64,000 nt of DNA from Macrophomina tecta (GCA_024180945.1 JAKSGN010000005.1:2232001-2296000); one strand, 5' to 3'; shown: positions 1-13,122, numbered from the stretch's first letter. Translations and numbers: made by a program. The notes: generated by a model not told the origin, from the letters alone.

Positions 1-2
1 TC

Positions 3-479
3 GCCGAGGAAGCGAATGGTGAGGGACAGCAGCAACAAGGGGCGGAGTGGTCGTCGACGCAGAAGGGCGCCATCGACGAGGATGCCGTGCCGGAGCTGTG
101 GGACCTGATGACGCGGGTCGGGCGCGCCGTCGGCGCCATGCACAGCGTCGGCGTCGTGCATGGCGACCTCACCACGAGCAACCTCATGCTGCGGACGGCC
201 GACGCGTCGTCGACGCTAGACGCACACCCGGAGAAGGCGCTCGAGGGCACCGTCACGATTATCGACTTCGGCCTTGCGGCCGCGACGGTGCAGGATGAGG
301 ACAAGGCAGTGGATTTGTACGTGCTGGAGAGAGCGTTTGGAAGCACGCATCCTGCGGCCGAGCCGCTGTTCAGGGAGGTGTTGAAGGCCTATGGGGAGAG
401 TTATAAGGGGGCGAAGGTGGTTTTGAAGAGGTTGGAGGAGGTTAGAATGAGGGGCCGGAAGAGGAGCATGATTGGATGA
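3..479 (+). CDS. BUD32: BUD32/PRPK kinase of the EKC/KEOPS complex (5' end cut off)
   Basis: The open frame runs in from the window edge and stops with TGA at 477-479. The visible part is the C-lobe of a small atypical kinase. It has the catalytic-loop sequence HGDLTTSNLML, the metal-binding DFGLA, and a C-terminus ending RMRGRKRSMIG, a basic tail typical of Bud32/PRPK. In the family this protein is the kinase/ATPase partner of Kae1 in KEOPS, needed for the t6A modification of ANN-decoding tRNAs and linked to telomere maintenance. The N-lobe with the ATP-binding lysine lies outside the window. A low-complexity Q-rich stretch precedes the catalytic loop. It converges on the C2H2 gene, whose stop is at 690. 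The identification is secure; only the 5' structure is unknown. Confidence 0.93.
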   Translation, partial: AEEANGEGQQQQGAEWSSTQKGAIDEDAVPELWDLMTRVGRAVGAMHSVGVVHGDLTTSNLMLRTADASSTLDAHPEKALEGTVTIIDFGLAAATVQDEDKAVDLYVLERAFGSTHPAAEPLFREVLKAYGESYKGAKVVLKRLEEVRMRGRKRSMIG

Positions 480-689
480 GAGGTGAAGAGGGTAAGTGGA
501 TGGATTTGGGGTGGCTGATATTGGGATGAGTCATGTCCTGCTCCGACCTGAGGGTTTCGAGAAAAAGGACATCAATACCCTGAGGGGGTGATGATAGGCT
601 ATGAGATACGTTCGTCGTGAGAAAAGCGGATCCGACTCTCAAGTTCCCCGTCTCTTTCCCTTTCATTCCTCGCATTTTCGAACAAGACT

Positions 690-1578
690 TCAACACACAG
701 CAAAATACGGCCGCTCCACCCACCCGTACCTCCCTCGAGATAATCCCCTCCTGGCTCCGCCCTTCTTCCTTCTCGTCCTGCTCCGGTGCCGCGATCGCCG
801 CTCCTCCACCACCCAACTTTCCGTCCCGTCGAACCGGCCTCGCTCCTGCTGCAGCTCCTCTACCTCTCCCAGTATCCTCCCTCCTCCACCCATGCCTCCG
901 TCGTTGTTGTGCCGACTCACCCAGAGGTGCTCTCTGTATCCGTCCACGCCGCCGTCCTCGCATCCATAGTGCTCGTCCCACGACGGGAAGCACTGCCGGC
1001 ACCGCGCGCAGTGATGCGCGTTGCGCGTCAGGTGGTCGGTGAGGAGGTAGGGACTGCTGAAGCGGTAGTCGCAGTGATGGCATTGCGGCAGAGAGTGGTG
1101 TTGATGGTGATGGTGGAGCGCAGACGAAGAAGTCGTGACGTTGGGGCCCAGGATCAAGGAGTGGTGCGAGTTGGTGGGTGGGATGATGTTGCTGTCGAAG
1201 AGGTTGTGGTGGTGGTTGGGGTTGGGCGAAGTGTAGGGGAATATGTTGAGGTGGATCGTCGCGCTCGCGCCTGGGTGGACGTGGATTGGGGGGTAGTCTG
1301 TTGCGGCGGTGGGAGCAGACTGTCAGTCGATCGGTCTGTGTGATGGAGGATAGAGGAGTGAAGGAAGGCTTACCGGAGGTGTTGCCGGTGTGCCAGTTCT
1401 GGGACAAGAGGCCGCTGGCGAATGCGCCAGGAAGTCCGAGTGAGGCTGGCGCGGTCAATTGCTGATACCCTCGTGCGGGTGGAACGACGAGCTGGGCTTG
1501 GTGGTGGAAGGCTGCCGAGTCCAGTGTGTCCAGGTGGGAGATACCATGACGGTAGGGATAGGGTCCGGGAATGGCCAT
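690..1578 (-). CDS. C2H2 zinc-finger protein, two exons
   Basis: The model is exon 1 1578-1374, intron 1373-1298 (GTAAGC donor, CTGAC branch, ACAG acceptor) and exon 2 1297-690, giving about 270 aa. The first 140 residues are rich in His, Pro and Asn and look disordered. A finger of the form C-x2-C-x12-H-x5-H spans about residues 141-163 (CHHCDYRF...HLTRNAHH). It is followed by a second Cys-rich unit (CARCRQCF...) with a late His pair, as in tandem fungal C2H2 proteins. The tail is Arg/Lys-rich. A role in DNA or RNA binding in the nucleus is inferred from the fingers; I recognise no specific orthologue. The ATG at 1578 is the first in frame. A further upstream exon or a different 3' end is possible. 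Confidence 0.55.
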
Positions 1579-4500
1579 GGCCGGTGCGTTCTCTCTGGTA
1601 GGTTCACTTTGAGTTCTAAAGTGAGGCGGAAGGACGGGAGGGTGTGCAACGGGGCGGACCGAGGAGAGCTAATAAGGGCGAAGGATGGTTCAGCCTCGGA
1701 GAACCGTAGTTGCCGCGCCAATTGCGGAGAATGTGTTGCTGTCATTTTGCTTCCTCAGCCTTGCAGGGACTCACGTCAGCGGATGCCGTAGGCTGAAAAG
1801 GATAGGCAGCCGCATAGGCCACGAGTTCATGCAGATGTTATGCAGAGCCTTGGAAGTGAGGTTGCCTGGAGGATCTTACCGGTGTATGCGGCTTGAAGCA
1901 AGGATTGTATTGGCTGCAGCGTTGAAAGCGGGCGGAGCGGGAGAGGAGCGCTTCAGGCGACGCGACGCGATTTATCAAACAAATCAGATAATTCACCATG
2001 TCCTCGTCCATTCATAATCGCTTCATTGGAAACAGTCTCACTACCCAATGGCAATACGTTGAGTACCCATTGACTTCAAGAACGGAATCACGCAAGATGA
2101 GAGTACTGCTTGCGGTAATGTTTCTTGAACGTTGTAATGCAAATGGATGTTGACGGTATCTGTATAAAAGTAATAGAATGAAGCCGACTGGCCAGATCAT
2201 CCCACCAACACTTGACTGTGAGTTGTGAGCAATCATATCAAACGCTGACAATGTGCGAAGACAGTACATACCTCCGTAGCTGCTGAGATGTTAGCAGCTT
2301 CGGCCTATTGGAATGGTCAGAGCACTTTGCAGCATATTCTGGCGTATTATCGAAGTGCATCAGTCAAGAAGAAGGCATGCGAAGACTTGGCGAATTAGGA
2401 TCAGCGGTGAAATATTTATGCAAAGGGCGTGCGTGAGTAGTAAGGCTGATACTGAGCTGGAAAATAAGCTGTGGCCCCTCTTATCTATGCTGAGATCTGC
2501 AAAGACGCCCGATTTACGCCCATAAACGACGCCGTGCTTGCGCCAAAGGCTATAGAATTTCTATCTATCGGTAACTTCGAGATACCAGGCAAGTTCAACA
2601 GCTCAGAATTCCACAAGCCTTTGGTTATTCTTGTTCGCGGCTGAGTTGTTAGAGAGGGCTTGACTGTGGACTACAACTTAGCTTATGGCTGCAGGTATTA
2701 CTCGTTGTAAGAGGCAATAGGAACCAAGAGAATGATCAGGCTGGCCTTAGTGGACGACTATGACACCATTAAGTCCATATAATTGAATAAATGAGGCTTT
2801 ACCGGGCTGGCCTTTAAGCTCTAATCCTTCAAACCTTCCAATTCAAGTATTATGGGATCAGTAAGGGAGATTATGATTGAAGCAAATAGCAATGAAAATT
2901 TGGACATCTATTACAAAATGAGTATGCCCATTATGTTATGAGTTTCTTCGCGGAGGCAACAGGTGGGCGCCGTGATGATGTTTTTCCATCACAGATATTC
3001 GTCTGTCAGCTTTGGGCCTTATTTGCAGCTTCAAAACCTCTATAAAATACAGAGAAACAGATGAAGAACCTGTAAACTATGTTGCTGCAATGTTGATACG
3101 CATGTGGCCCGGTGCTAGTCTTACGAGAAATGTGAGGCTTTAACATGCATCACTTTTATTTATAAAAGCAATATTCGCCTGATGCAACCGGAAAGATTCG
3201 ACACTGTTTCTAGTTACCCAATATCCTGACCGGAAAGCGCTTCCCCACTCATATCAGCGATCCACTGGCTCCTCCCACAGTTCATGGGCCTGTGCTACTG
3301 CAAGAGCCTCGTCCACGTTCACCATCACACAATCTTGACGAGCATCAATTGTGTTCTCCCATGCTCGTCAGTTTTATAGCGAAATCTCAATGGTCAACGA
3401 CAAGCATGCACAGTGCCGCCGAATGTGCTCATGCTGTTCGGGCAAAGGCGCAAAGTAGGCTTTGTTGTCCCGAATATTCGCCCCGCAAAGAACAACCAGT
3501 ACGGTACGGTCGGGCTAGGTTGTGGTAGATTTCTCTCTCGTAGTTTCGCCACCTTCGCTATTTCATCTAACTAGCACAGAGCATGCGGCTATTACGTTGA
3601 GTGTGTGCTGTTGCTTAGCCTTATGGTCTTTCTGCTGACTCAAATCTCACTTATAGAGACAACATCGCTTAGTCTCCACCGCCAGCGCACTCCTTTCGGC
3701 GATGCGGCGCATCAGCTGCTCATGCTACAGTGGGAGGTCGATTCTCCAGATATTTAACCCCACACAGAATGGGGTCGCCCAACTTTTTAAGCTTTTCCGG
3801 ATAAGTACCTCAGCCTTTGTCCGCCAGATTTGACGTTAATAATCCGAACACCGGGAAAAGCGCGGCTCCGTGAGTTACATCAGGCTGATAAAACACGTAT
3901 ATCAGCAATAGTATCCCCCACACCGACAGGACTTTAGCAATAACTTGCTCTGCTGAACATGGAATGTTTAAGCGATCCCCATCAGTATCTGACAAAGACG
4001 AGTGGGTGAAATGGTCTTCAAGTGATCCCATCGGCCTCATCTTCAAATTGTGGCGAGAGATATTGACCAGGAAGACTTCCAGGCAGGATTACCAAACTGC
4101 ATTTGTATATTTTTTAGGATAGTTCGTGCTTTTCAACCGTCGAGTGTGCTTCCCTTCTTCCAACCCACATTGGCTTTCGTTCCTATTGCCTTCGTGGTTT
4201 CTTGACGACTCGGAACCCGTGCATTATTAAATCTTCGAAGAGATGTATGCTCATCGCATTTCAGAGTTCAAAGGCTGCCATTCCGAGTCAGTCAGGTGCA
4301 GGCTGGAAAACAGTGCAGCACAGGCAAGCGCCACTTAAAAGCATCCTCATCAATTCTCCTAGCGTCATGTGAGTTCCTTGCCACATGATGGGGCTTCTTG
4401 GGCGAATGACAAGCTACCAAGATAACGTCCGCCATGGGGGATTGAAGCATTGATGCGTATGCAAACGTCCCAGCTTCTTTCTGGAAACATACCTCGATAA

Positions 4501-4809
4501 CTGCTCTAGCTTCGCACCGATGGTGAGAATTATGTCTCGATCCTGTTTGATTCATTGGTCTATCGCGAGATTTGGACCTAGTGAGTGCAGAACCCATCGT
4601 GTTTATTTTCGCAAGAATGGTATCATGTAAACACCGTTTAGCGCCTTGTCCCGTTCTCCCGCCCTCGCCCTGAAAGAAATTATGTGGTTTTAACCCGACG
4701 GAGAATTCGTATCCCCCGTGCGCATTCTCACGCATATCTCTTCCTCCCGTCTTCAATAATTTTTGATCCCGAAAGTGTCAGCCCCTTTAACCACCCCGTT
4801 AACAACCGC
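1579..4809. other. Gene-free interval, AT-richer
   Basis: This 3.2 kb lies between the 5' end of the C2H2 gene and the 3' end of the kinase gene. Open frames are short (at most about 154 codons) and none shows a recognisable domain or a good splice context. The part from about 2.0 to 4.2 kb is visibly AT-richer than the flanking genes, which would fit old, mutated repeat DNA, but I see no terminal repeats or transposase motif. Confidence 0.5.
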
Positions 4810-6316
4810 CTATATTAATTTCAGACTAAACCCAGCGCCACCTTCCTCTCTCCCCGCAAATATGCCTGAGAAATCCACCTCTTTACCTCCGCCTCCAAGC
4901 CTCGGCGCCTCTCCTCTCTCTGGCGCCCTTGGACTCGCTCTCTTCCTCCTCCGCTCCTGACCCGCCTTGCTCGGGAAAGTCGGGAACATCTCTGTCCTCT
5001 TCGGCTTCGGATTTTCGGTGAAATAAGGGTCCTTGAGCACCTCTCCCGCGGACGGGCGAGACAGTGGGTTGAGAGAGAGGAGCGACGATAAGAGCTTTGC
5101 GCCGGCGGAGGTAAGGAGGGGAAACTTGGAGCGGATGAGCGAAACAGTCGACTGGGGGTGTGGGACGCGCGGGAGACGGAGAGATCTGGCGTTAGGGAGG
5201 CGGCGGAAAGATGGCCATGTGGTGTCGGTTGGTAGGCCGCAGAGCTCGAAGATCTGGAATAGGGGCTGAGGTTAGTCGGTGGTAGATTGTTTGAGGCGGA
5301 GGTATGGACATGCCTTGGATAGTTCGTCGACCTCGTTCTTGCCTTGTAAGAGCGGCTCTTTGGTTAACAGCTCACCGAATATGCAGCCCACGCTCCACAT
5401 ATCGATGGCGCTGTCATACTCTTTCGCGCCGAGGAGAAGTTCCGGTGCCCGGTACCAGAGCGTTACGACTAGCTGAGTGAGGTCTGGTGGTGGAGGGTCG
5501 CCAACAAAGCGGGCCATGCCGAAGTCAGCTATCTTTATCTCGCCCCGGTTGTTCATGAGAATATTAGACGTCTTCAAGTCTCGCTGGGTGTCGGTCAGCA
5601 TGATGCAGAAAACACATGCTGGAAGTACATACGTGTAGGATCCAGTGGTCGTGAAGGAAACCAACGGCGGAGGTCAATTGCAGCATCAGCGTCTTGACCT
5701 CGGAGGGCAGGAAAGGTTCCGCCATGTCCTCTTGCAGCGTCTTGAGATCGTGCTCGAGGAAGTTCATGACCAGGAAAACGTCATTGAGCGTGTCCCCGAC
5801 AACGACTTCTCTCAAGTCAACAATGTGGCGGTGAGACCGGGACTCTTTCAGCGTCTGGATCTCGCGCAACGCAGTGACGGGAAAGCCGTCGTTGAGGTTG
5901 TCCATCTTCAGCTTCTTCAATGCCACAATCTCTCCGGTAGCTGTCTCGCGGGCTCGTGAAACCCATCCGTACGACCCCTCCTCGATATGGTTCAACCGCT
6001 CGAAATTGTCCACACGACGACACGGGCCCCACTCAGGCGCGGCGAAGCGCAGTAGTCGACGCGGTTTCTCTTGTCGGCCATTGTTGTCGTCTCCCTCGCC
6101 CGATAGCGATGGCCTTCGCCTCTTAGCTGGGCGGTCCTTATCTACTGCCGCAGCCTCTTGTTCGGCTCTCCGACGCTCTTCAGCTTGGCGTTGCTGTTCC
6201 TCGAGCTTGCGCTGTTTCTCGGCCTTTGCGCGTTTCTTCTCTTCCTTCTCGCGCCTGCGCTGCGCTTCAATTTCGGCGTCCTCCTCCTCATCAGCCCATC
6301 GCGACTTGCCGGCCAT
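4810..6316 (-). CDS. CDK11/PITSLRE-type cyclin-dependent kinase
   Basis: The model is exon 1 6316-5633, intron 5632-5584 (GTATGT...CCCAG), exon 2 5583-5314, intron 5313-5254 and exon 3 5253-4810, giving 465 aa. Residues 1-70 form a charged Arg/Lys/Glu-rich, probably coiled region. The kinase domain follows, with the glycine loop EEGSYGWV (112-119), ALKKLK (K134), a PVTALRE helix (146-152) in the place of PITSLRE, HRDLK (228-232), DFG (248-250) and TLWYRAPE with T-loop Thr269. The family (CDK11/Cdc2L, fission yeast Ppk23) acts in transcription and splicing in the nucleus with an L-type cyclin. The second intron starts with GC instead of GT (AAG|GCATGT) and has a CTAAC branch and TTCCAG acceptor. 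The start was chosen because the kinase-typical N-terminus begins there. It is divergent from NDUFAF7. Confidence 0.9.
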
Positions 6317-6508
6317 GGCGATCGAGGAGAGCGAGGGTCGAGCGGATGCGGGGAGCGAAGGGGAGGCGTGGGCGCGGAGCGGAGGTGGGATGGCGATGAT
6401 GTCGCGGGTGTTGGAGCTTGTCCGGCGGCGCGGGAAACTTTCGAAGCTCGCCGCAACCACCTCCGCCATGACCGCGACCGCGATCCCCCGCAACGCCTCG
6501 CCGCCACC
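6317..6508. promoter_or_regulatory. Bidirectional promoter of the CDK11-like and NDUFAF7 genes
   Basis: Only 192 bp separate the two start codons (6316 on minus, 6509 on plus). Both promoters and both 5' leaders must lie here or overlap the genes. The stretch is GC-rich with no obvious TATA box, as is common for housekeeping genes. The shared-promoter role is inferred from geometry. Confidence 0.65.
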
Positions 6509-8294
6509 ATGCGCTCATCTGTCAAGCTACCGGCCCGTGTCTTGAGTCGCGTCGCACCCCGCCAGCTCTTTCAGCCGAGAACCCGCTGTCTCGCCCCAAG
6601 ATGGTCGTCTACCAGCTCGTCGAATGAAGGCCGCAAATGGTCGACGCCACTGGCGAAGACCTTGACCGAAGCTATCACTGTAAGCCCTTGTTGCGGATAC
6701 TGGGCTTGCAACAAGCTCGATTGACTCTGGCTACCTATAGACTACCGGTCCTGTGCCTGTGGCGGCCTACATGCGCCAAGCACTCACCGCCCCAGACGGC
6801 GGCTATTACACTTCGCGATCCGAAGGCGGCGACCAATTCGGCCAGAAAGGAGACTTCATCACCTCGCCCGAAATATCCCAAATATTTGGAGAGCTTGTGG
6901 GGCTGTGGTTTGTCGCTGAATGGATGGTCCAGGGCAGGAAGAGCTCCGGAGTGCAGCTGGTCGAGGTCGGCCCAGGACGAGGTACATTAATGGATGATAT
7001 GCTGCGGGTGAGGCTCAATTGCTTCTGAGGTAAGCTCGCAAGCTGACGGGATGAACAGGCTATCAGAAACTTCAAGTCCATGGCGTCGGCTATCGAGACA
7101 GTCTACTTGATCGAGGCAAGCCCAACTCTACGCACTACTCAACACAAGCTTCTCTGTGGCGAGGCTCCTCTAAAAGAGACGGATATTGGCCATGAGAGTA
7201 CCAGCAAATATTCCAACCTGAAGATCGTCTGGTCTGAGGATATTCGTCTTCTCCCTAAGGGTATCTCCAGCATTTCTTCTTGTACGGCAGCCAGGCTAAC
7301 ATTCCCAGATGCCACCAAAACACCCTTTATCGTGGCTCACGAATTCTTTGACGCTCTCCCAATCCACATATTCGAGAGTGCCGCACCTCCACCAGCCTCT
7401 GCCACACCAACACCCAATCCTCCAGCAGACCTCACCAACCCTGCCTCCGTCGCTGCAGCTGCCGCCCGCCGACAGTCCCAGCACCAACAGAAGACCAACG
7501 AGTGGCGCGAACTCCTCGTCTCCCCCGTGCCCCCAAACTCCACCCATGCCAGCCTCAACACTCCCCTCTCCCTCCGCGACGCCTCCCCAGTCCCTGATTT
7601 CCAGCTCATCCAAAGCAAAGGCCCCACTCCGCACAGCATGTACCTGCCGCACACCTCCCCACGCTATGCCCAGCTCCTTCGCACGCCCGGCTCCGTCATC
7701 GAGATCTCGCCCGAGTCTCTCGCCTACGCGACAGACTTCGCGACGCGCATCGGCGGCGCCCCCGTCACCCCGCAGAAGCAATCGCTCGGCTCCGCGCCGC
7801 CAGACCCAGACACGACACCCAGCACTAAGCCCACGCCGTCGGGCGCCGCACTTATCCTCGACTACGGCCCGCTCGACACGGTGCCGACAAACTCGCTGCG
7901 TGGCATCTGGCGCCACAGGGCCGTCAGCCCGTTCGCGGCACCCGGCCAGGTCGATGTGAGCGCCGATGTCGACTTCGTCGCCCTGGCTGAGGCGGCCATC
8001 AGTGCCAGCCCCGGCGTCGAGGTGCATGGGCCAGTGGAGCAGGCGACATGGTTGGAGACGATGGGCGTGAGGGAGAGGGCGCGGATGTTGGCCAAGAGGG
8101 CAGAGAAGAAGGCGAGCGAGGGGGATGCCGCGGCGGCGGAGTTCAAGAAGAGGATAGAGAAGGGCGTGCAAAGGTTGGTGGACAGGGGCCCGAATGGGAT
8201 GGGGAAGCTGTATAAGGCGTTGGCTATTGTGCCTCATTTCCCAAGTAAGCCCGGGAGGAGGCCGGTTGGGTTTGGCGGGGATGTGAAGCTTTGA
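6509..8294 (+). CDS. NDUFAF7: NDUFAF7/MidA-like protein arginine methyltransferase, mitochondrial
   Basis: The model is exon 1 6509-6679, intron 6680-6740 (GTAAGC...CTATAG), exon 2 6741-7007, intron 7008-7058 (GTGAGG...AACAG) and exon 3 7059-8294, giving 557 aa. The N-terminus ([15 protein letters not shown]...) is Arg/Ser-rich without acidic residues, as expected for a matrix-targeting presequence. Family motifs are [15 protein letters not shown] (about 94-108), the SAM-binding VEVGPGRGT (131-139), a [10 protein letters not shown] block and LDYGP further on. In the family this enzyme symmetrically dimethylates an arginine of the complex I subunit NDUFS2 during respiratory complex I assembly. 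Two Pro/Ala/Ser-rich insertions, after the [10 protein letters not shown] block and before LDYGP, make it longer than the usual 440-500 aa. Confidence 0.9.
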
Positions 8295-9069
8295 GCTTTG
8301 AGTGACGTGTAGCGGAAGAAAGGAATAGAATTTTAGGGACGGAGAGCAGAATCGATGTATAGCATGTATGTATTGTTGGTCCACTTCCGTCCGTCAAATG
8401 CGCCTGGTCTCTTCTATCGGGTTGTAGTGTGATTGGTTGGCGCGGGACGACTAGTACGCTGAGGCTCTGGCAGAAAGCAATGCTCAATCATGCAATCTTT
8501 TCAACTGCGGGCTCTTCAACCGTAATGTTTCCGCTCTGGCGGAATCCTTCATTGACACCCTGAAGTGCAAGACTTCCTTGCCACGTGTTGTAAGTCATGT
8601 CCGTTTTCACTTTATTCCCGGTAACAAGAAAAGCATGTTGCCAATACTGTGCTGTGGTGTTTCGATTCCAAGCAGGGTAGTTTGCGAGAGACATGGATTG
8701 CCTCGCGAAGTCCAATTAGTCAGGGAGGAATTGTGATTACATGGTTTGTATAGCCTCTGGATAGATACGTTTGCATGGGTAGCCAGCGGGCGATGTATTT
8801 GGTACGCGTGAATGTGCACATATTCCGGAGCAGTCATCATACCTTGTGATCCCGCGTCTGCTGAAAGACTGGTACACCTGGCTTATTAACCCAACCCAGT
8901 CAAAATCTAAGGCAGTCAATGACGCCATGGCTATCAAGGAGTCAATGACTATCAAACTCTTTGACGGTGATGTGTTGACTCTTGCCTAGCGTTTCACCTC
9001 GCGGATCGATCTGTCCACTCTAAGATTGAAGCCAAGGGGAGGGGTTCCCAAGAAGATCAACGATGAATG

Positions 9070-9085
9070 AAAAAAAAAAAAAAAA
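9070..9085. repeat. Poly-A tract (A16)
   Basis: Uninterrupted run of 16 A in a gene-free stretch, flanked by tga and ttcat. There is no target-site duplication or element body that I can identify. Confidence 0.9.
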
Positions 9086-9406
9086 TTCATTAATATCATG
9101 GCGGTTTGATGGTGAGAACAGACAGCATCCAAGTATACTGTCACCCCTGACCCACGTGTATTTCTAGGAATCGGCAGGCTGGAATCCGTTCGTGTCAATT
9201 GGACCAAACGAGAGCATGTGTTTGGATTCGTAATCTCATTTCTGATGTATTGAAAGGTGTACATTTGCATTATCTTGCGGACTACTATTACTCAGTATTC
9301 AGCTAAGAGCTTGTTCCCAATCGGGCTCTGGACTGACGGCGGTTGTCATCTACGACGCTTCTGCTGTTTCCCCGAGTTCAGTCCGCTCTTTCTTTCTTTT
9401 TTTTTT

Positions 9407-9422
9407 TTTTTTGGGGGGTGGG
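9407..9422. repeat. Poly-T tract (T16) running into a G-rich run
   Basis: Sixteen T followed at once by a G-rich stretch (6 G, T, 5 G), with a CT-rich lead-in. A simple-sequence feature with no gene attached. Confidence 0.9.
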
Positions 9423-12400
9423 GGAAGGATGATCCTATAACTTGCTCACAGAAGGCATCAAATGTGGGTAACAAACAAGGCGCCCAAATTTTCCACTAAT
9501 TTAATAAACCAATCAAGACATATTCTGACGGTGCGAGACATAGGCCTGTATAATTACTAGAGAATTGATAGGAAGGCGAGTAGACAGCAGAGCACTGCGG
9601 AAGACTGAGAGCCGAATCAAAAGAGGTGCAATCGTGAGCATGATCAGAGCATATCCTGAGTTGTCTGGCGACGTCAGTTGGACTGGATCAATTCTTGGCG
9701 TTGTTTGCTCCACTGTTTCATCACTCAGCAGGATCACGCTGTGAGTGCAGCACATGAAATCCCATCCGACCGATAACTCCAAGCCCAGCAACACCACTAT
9801 CTCCTTAATAAAATCAAAACATCTCCGAGGATAGGCGATGCCAGTGCATGTGGTGAGGCATCAAGCCGCGCAGAAATCTCGACGGCGTGGAACCCGTCTC
9901 GGAAAGGCAGGATGGAATATGCCAGGTCGTTGGTAGAGTGCCTACCTTGGAGGTGAAAATGAGAATAATCACGATGATCGAAGCAGTGACGGAAAAGAAG
10001 ACGCAAAAAGGACCAGGAGGGGGGTCTGACGCGTTCTCAGCGGCGTAATACGCAGACCTCACCTTCCGCCTGCGTATCCGACGCAACACCACCGACGACT
10101 TTGGTGGGTACCGCCAGCCTACTCGGCCTCCACAGCCACCAACAAACGCCGAACCGGCGGCTTTGCTGACAAAAACAGCGTGGCACGAGAGTGAACCGCC
10201 CAGCCACACCAACCATGCCAGCAGTCCAACCACCAACCGGACCCTGACGAACGAACGCAACACATCTCCCGCCCATCACCCGCGCGAAAACCGGGTGCGG
10301 TGCGGTGTGAGAAAAAGACCAGCCCAGCCCACTCTGTCGGACGGGCACCGTAGAGCCCTCCTCCTACCAGCCCACCCGGTGCCCACGCGCACAAGACATA
10401 TGTATGTACACCGACGTTCCGTCATGCATTAGCTCCAATCCACAGAAAGAAGGCCGTCCGTCCACTCACAAGCCGTCGAACACGAATCGAAGAGCGGTGG
10501 AAGGTTTCTGGAAGGACGCTGTTTCCTTCGACGGCGCTTCGGCCGGTCAGTTGCAAGCCTTCTAGCGCGAAAAAAAAGAGCGTGGAAGACGAGAAGAAGG
10601 CGGCGCGGGTGGAACGTGTGGGTCCCCGCGCCGTGTACCTTGGCCAGTGCGCGCCAAACACACGTACAGGTTGGCGGTCTGTGGCACTCTGGCACTTGAC
10701 CGGTAAATCCACTTATTCCCGCTTTCCCGCGTCCGGGTTACGGAAGGCAGGATTGTGCTCGTGCATTGGGTTCGGCGCGCAGAATCTTGCTTTGGCGTCT
10801 TCTTTCAAGTGGGGCTTCTGCTTTGCTTACTAGTGGATGGGACGGCCGGCCTTGGCGTTTGTTTTGGCATTGTGTTGGCGTTGGCATTGGACCGTTCGGG
10901 CGGTGGGTTTGCTAGGTGGCTCTCAAGTCTTTCTGCTAATTGTGGCACATGACGATGGGTTGTCGTTGGCTGAGAGCGCTTGTTCAGATATGACATCTCA
11001 ACGGACCAGAGACCGTGATGAAGCCAAGACGACAGTTCGGGGAAACAAACGACAGACGACACGGAAGAACGCCGGACTGAGTGACGTGGTGCACGTTTCC
11101 CGAGTAATCAACCGCTCACCAGTCGTTTAAACACACAAAGGCCTTGGACAGTAGAGATGCAGGGCCACGAAAGTATGCAAGTTCCTGAACGGTGCCTGAC
11201 GATCCGGAACCGCGTCAACCCGGGAAATGAAGAAATCACGGACGACAGTGCACAAACAAGAGATCCGTCCTCGGGCGAGACATCGCTATTGGCCGACGGG
11301 CCTATACGCTGGAACCGCCTGCGTGCACGAGGCTGGCGGGCAATAAAATTGGCCCATCGGAAAACCCACGCGAGAAGACCAGGGGCCCCTACAGGAACGC
11401 TGTGAAGAGTCAATGAGGCCCAATGACGCTCGTTTGCCGGCGTCGCTCCCAGACGGGGCGGACTGACAATGCAGATGGGCGGCCAATAGCCCCGCAAATT
11501 GATGGTGGGAAATAAAGACGTCCAGAGCCGATGCAAGCGCGGTGATGTTTTTGCTCTATTGCCAGTGTGGTGTAAGATAAGGTTCATCGCCCACGTCGTT
11601 GTGGCGGCAGCGCAGGGCATGTACGGGACCGTGGGGTGGTCCATACGTCACAATCCGTGTTGTCTCCCGTCATCCCGCACGGAAAGGGTGCCGAAGGAAA
11701 GGAGTGCAGAGCAGAAGTTTAATGCTGCTAAGAGCGATGCGGAAAGCCTCGAGGAAAAGCCAGAGAATTGCCATGTGCAAGGCAGGGACTGGGGAGGAGG
11801 AACCATGAGAGATGGGAGGAGACACACAGTAGCCTTGAGCATGATAAGCGGGAGGACGTCAACGCTCGTTACAGAACGTAGCGGTTATGCATGTGCAGCG
11901 TCACCCGCCTCGTGGCATGGAGCATGGTAAAGTTGAGGGAAGGCTTCCTATCGACACGTTTTGAGATGGCGGTCAGAGGTCGCCGCGACTAGGGAAAAAG
12001 GCCGGGTCGCGACATGTGAAAAGGTAGTCATGTATAGACGCATGCACAGCAAATAGGAGAATTACCCTGTTCGCGCATCAGGAACAGATTTTCCTCCCTG
12101 TCGTTAGCGGGGTAGGTATGGCGACACAATTCCGGGACCTTAAGATTGATGCGGAAATCCCGTGCGGAGAGAAAGGCCGAGAGGGGGAAGGGGAGAGCAT
12201 CGCTCCGCAAGATGCAGGACGAGAAGATCATTACCATCACCGTGCTGGACCCCGCGTGCTGGTGACGTAGAAATGGCAGGCCTGTCGCGTGTCACGCAGA
12301 GGAGATGCTTGAAAAAAGGAAAGATAAGAGAGAAAACGTATCCACCCACTCGAGGCTCCTCCTGCATGCATGCGACTGAATGGTAAAGTCAAAACACGGC

Positions 12401-13122
12401 AGGACTCCATGGGGGTTCCTCGAGGGCGCTGAGCCGTGTTCGCGGACATCTCGCCGCGGAAGAGAGGCTTACTTGTACCTTATCGTCACTTTGCATCGAC
12501 ACCGATTCAGCATTCGCGTCGCAGACGTGGATGCGGTCAACCATGAAGTATGCCCAGCACCGATGGCGCTTCGGCTCGAGGGCACACATATTCAGAGTCC
12601 ACGATACTTTGTTGGGAATCCGGTGACGATGTCGTGTGCGTGTACCTGCCTGTACTCTATGCACGTTGTGCTACCACTGGCATCGACGATTTCGATCGAA
12701 GATGCAACAAGATGCGATATCGCGATTCCGGACGCAGTCTGTGGGGGGAGGGGGCGTGGTCAGCTGGTCCAGAGAAAGCGGGCGCGTGGAGGTGCGCCCA
12801 GTGGCGGGCATTCCGCGTCTGCGGCTGCACCATCTCGTCTCGACCGCCGACCAACAAACATGGCGGCGGCATCCGCGGCCATCGCACGAAGATTTACTAC
12901 CGCGGGCAATATAGTGGGCGATGATGAGTAGACAAAAGCCATAAGGAAGCTGAGCCCCCGCACTCCGCGGATTCCGCAACGCAATATCCAGGCAGCCAGA
13001 TTGCGTGCAACATCGTTGGCGGAGACGGATGGATTGAGCTTCCGGAGCGTGCAGGAGACGGTGAAGGGCTGACCAGCGCTCTGCTCCGTGACCACCCGAC
13101 GCACCAGGCACCGGAACTCCAA

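Noticed and set aside
4292..4756. 154-codon minus-strand open frame downstream of the kinase gene
   Set aside because: No recognisable domain, mixed composition, and no neighbouring exon. It cannot be distinguished from chance.
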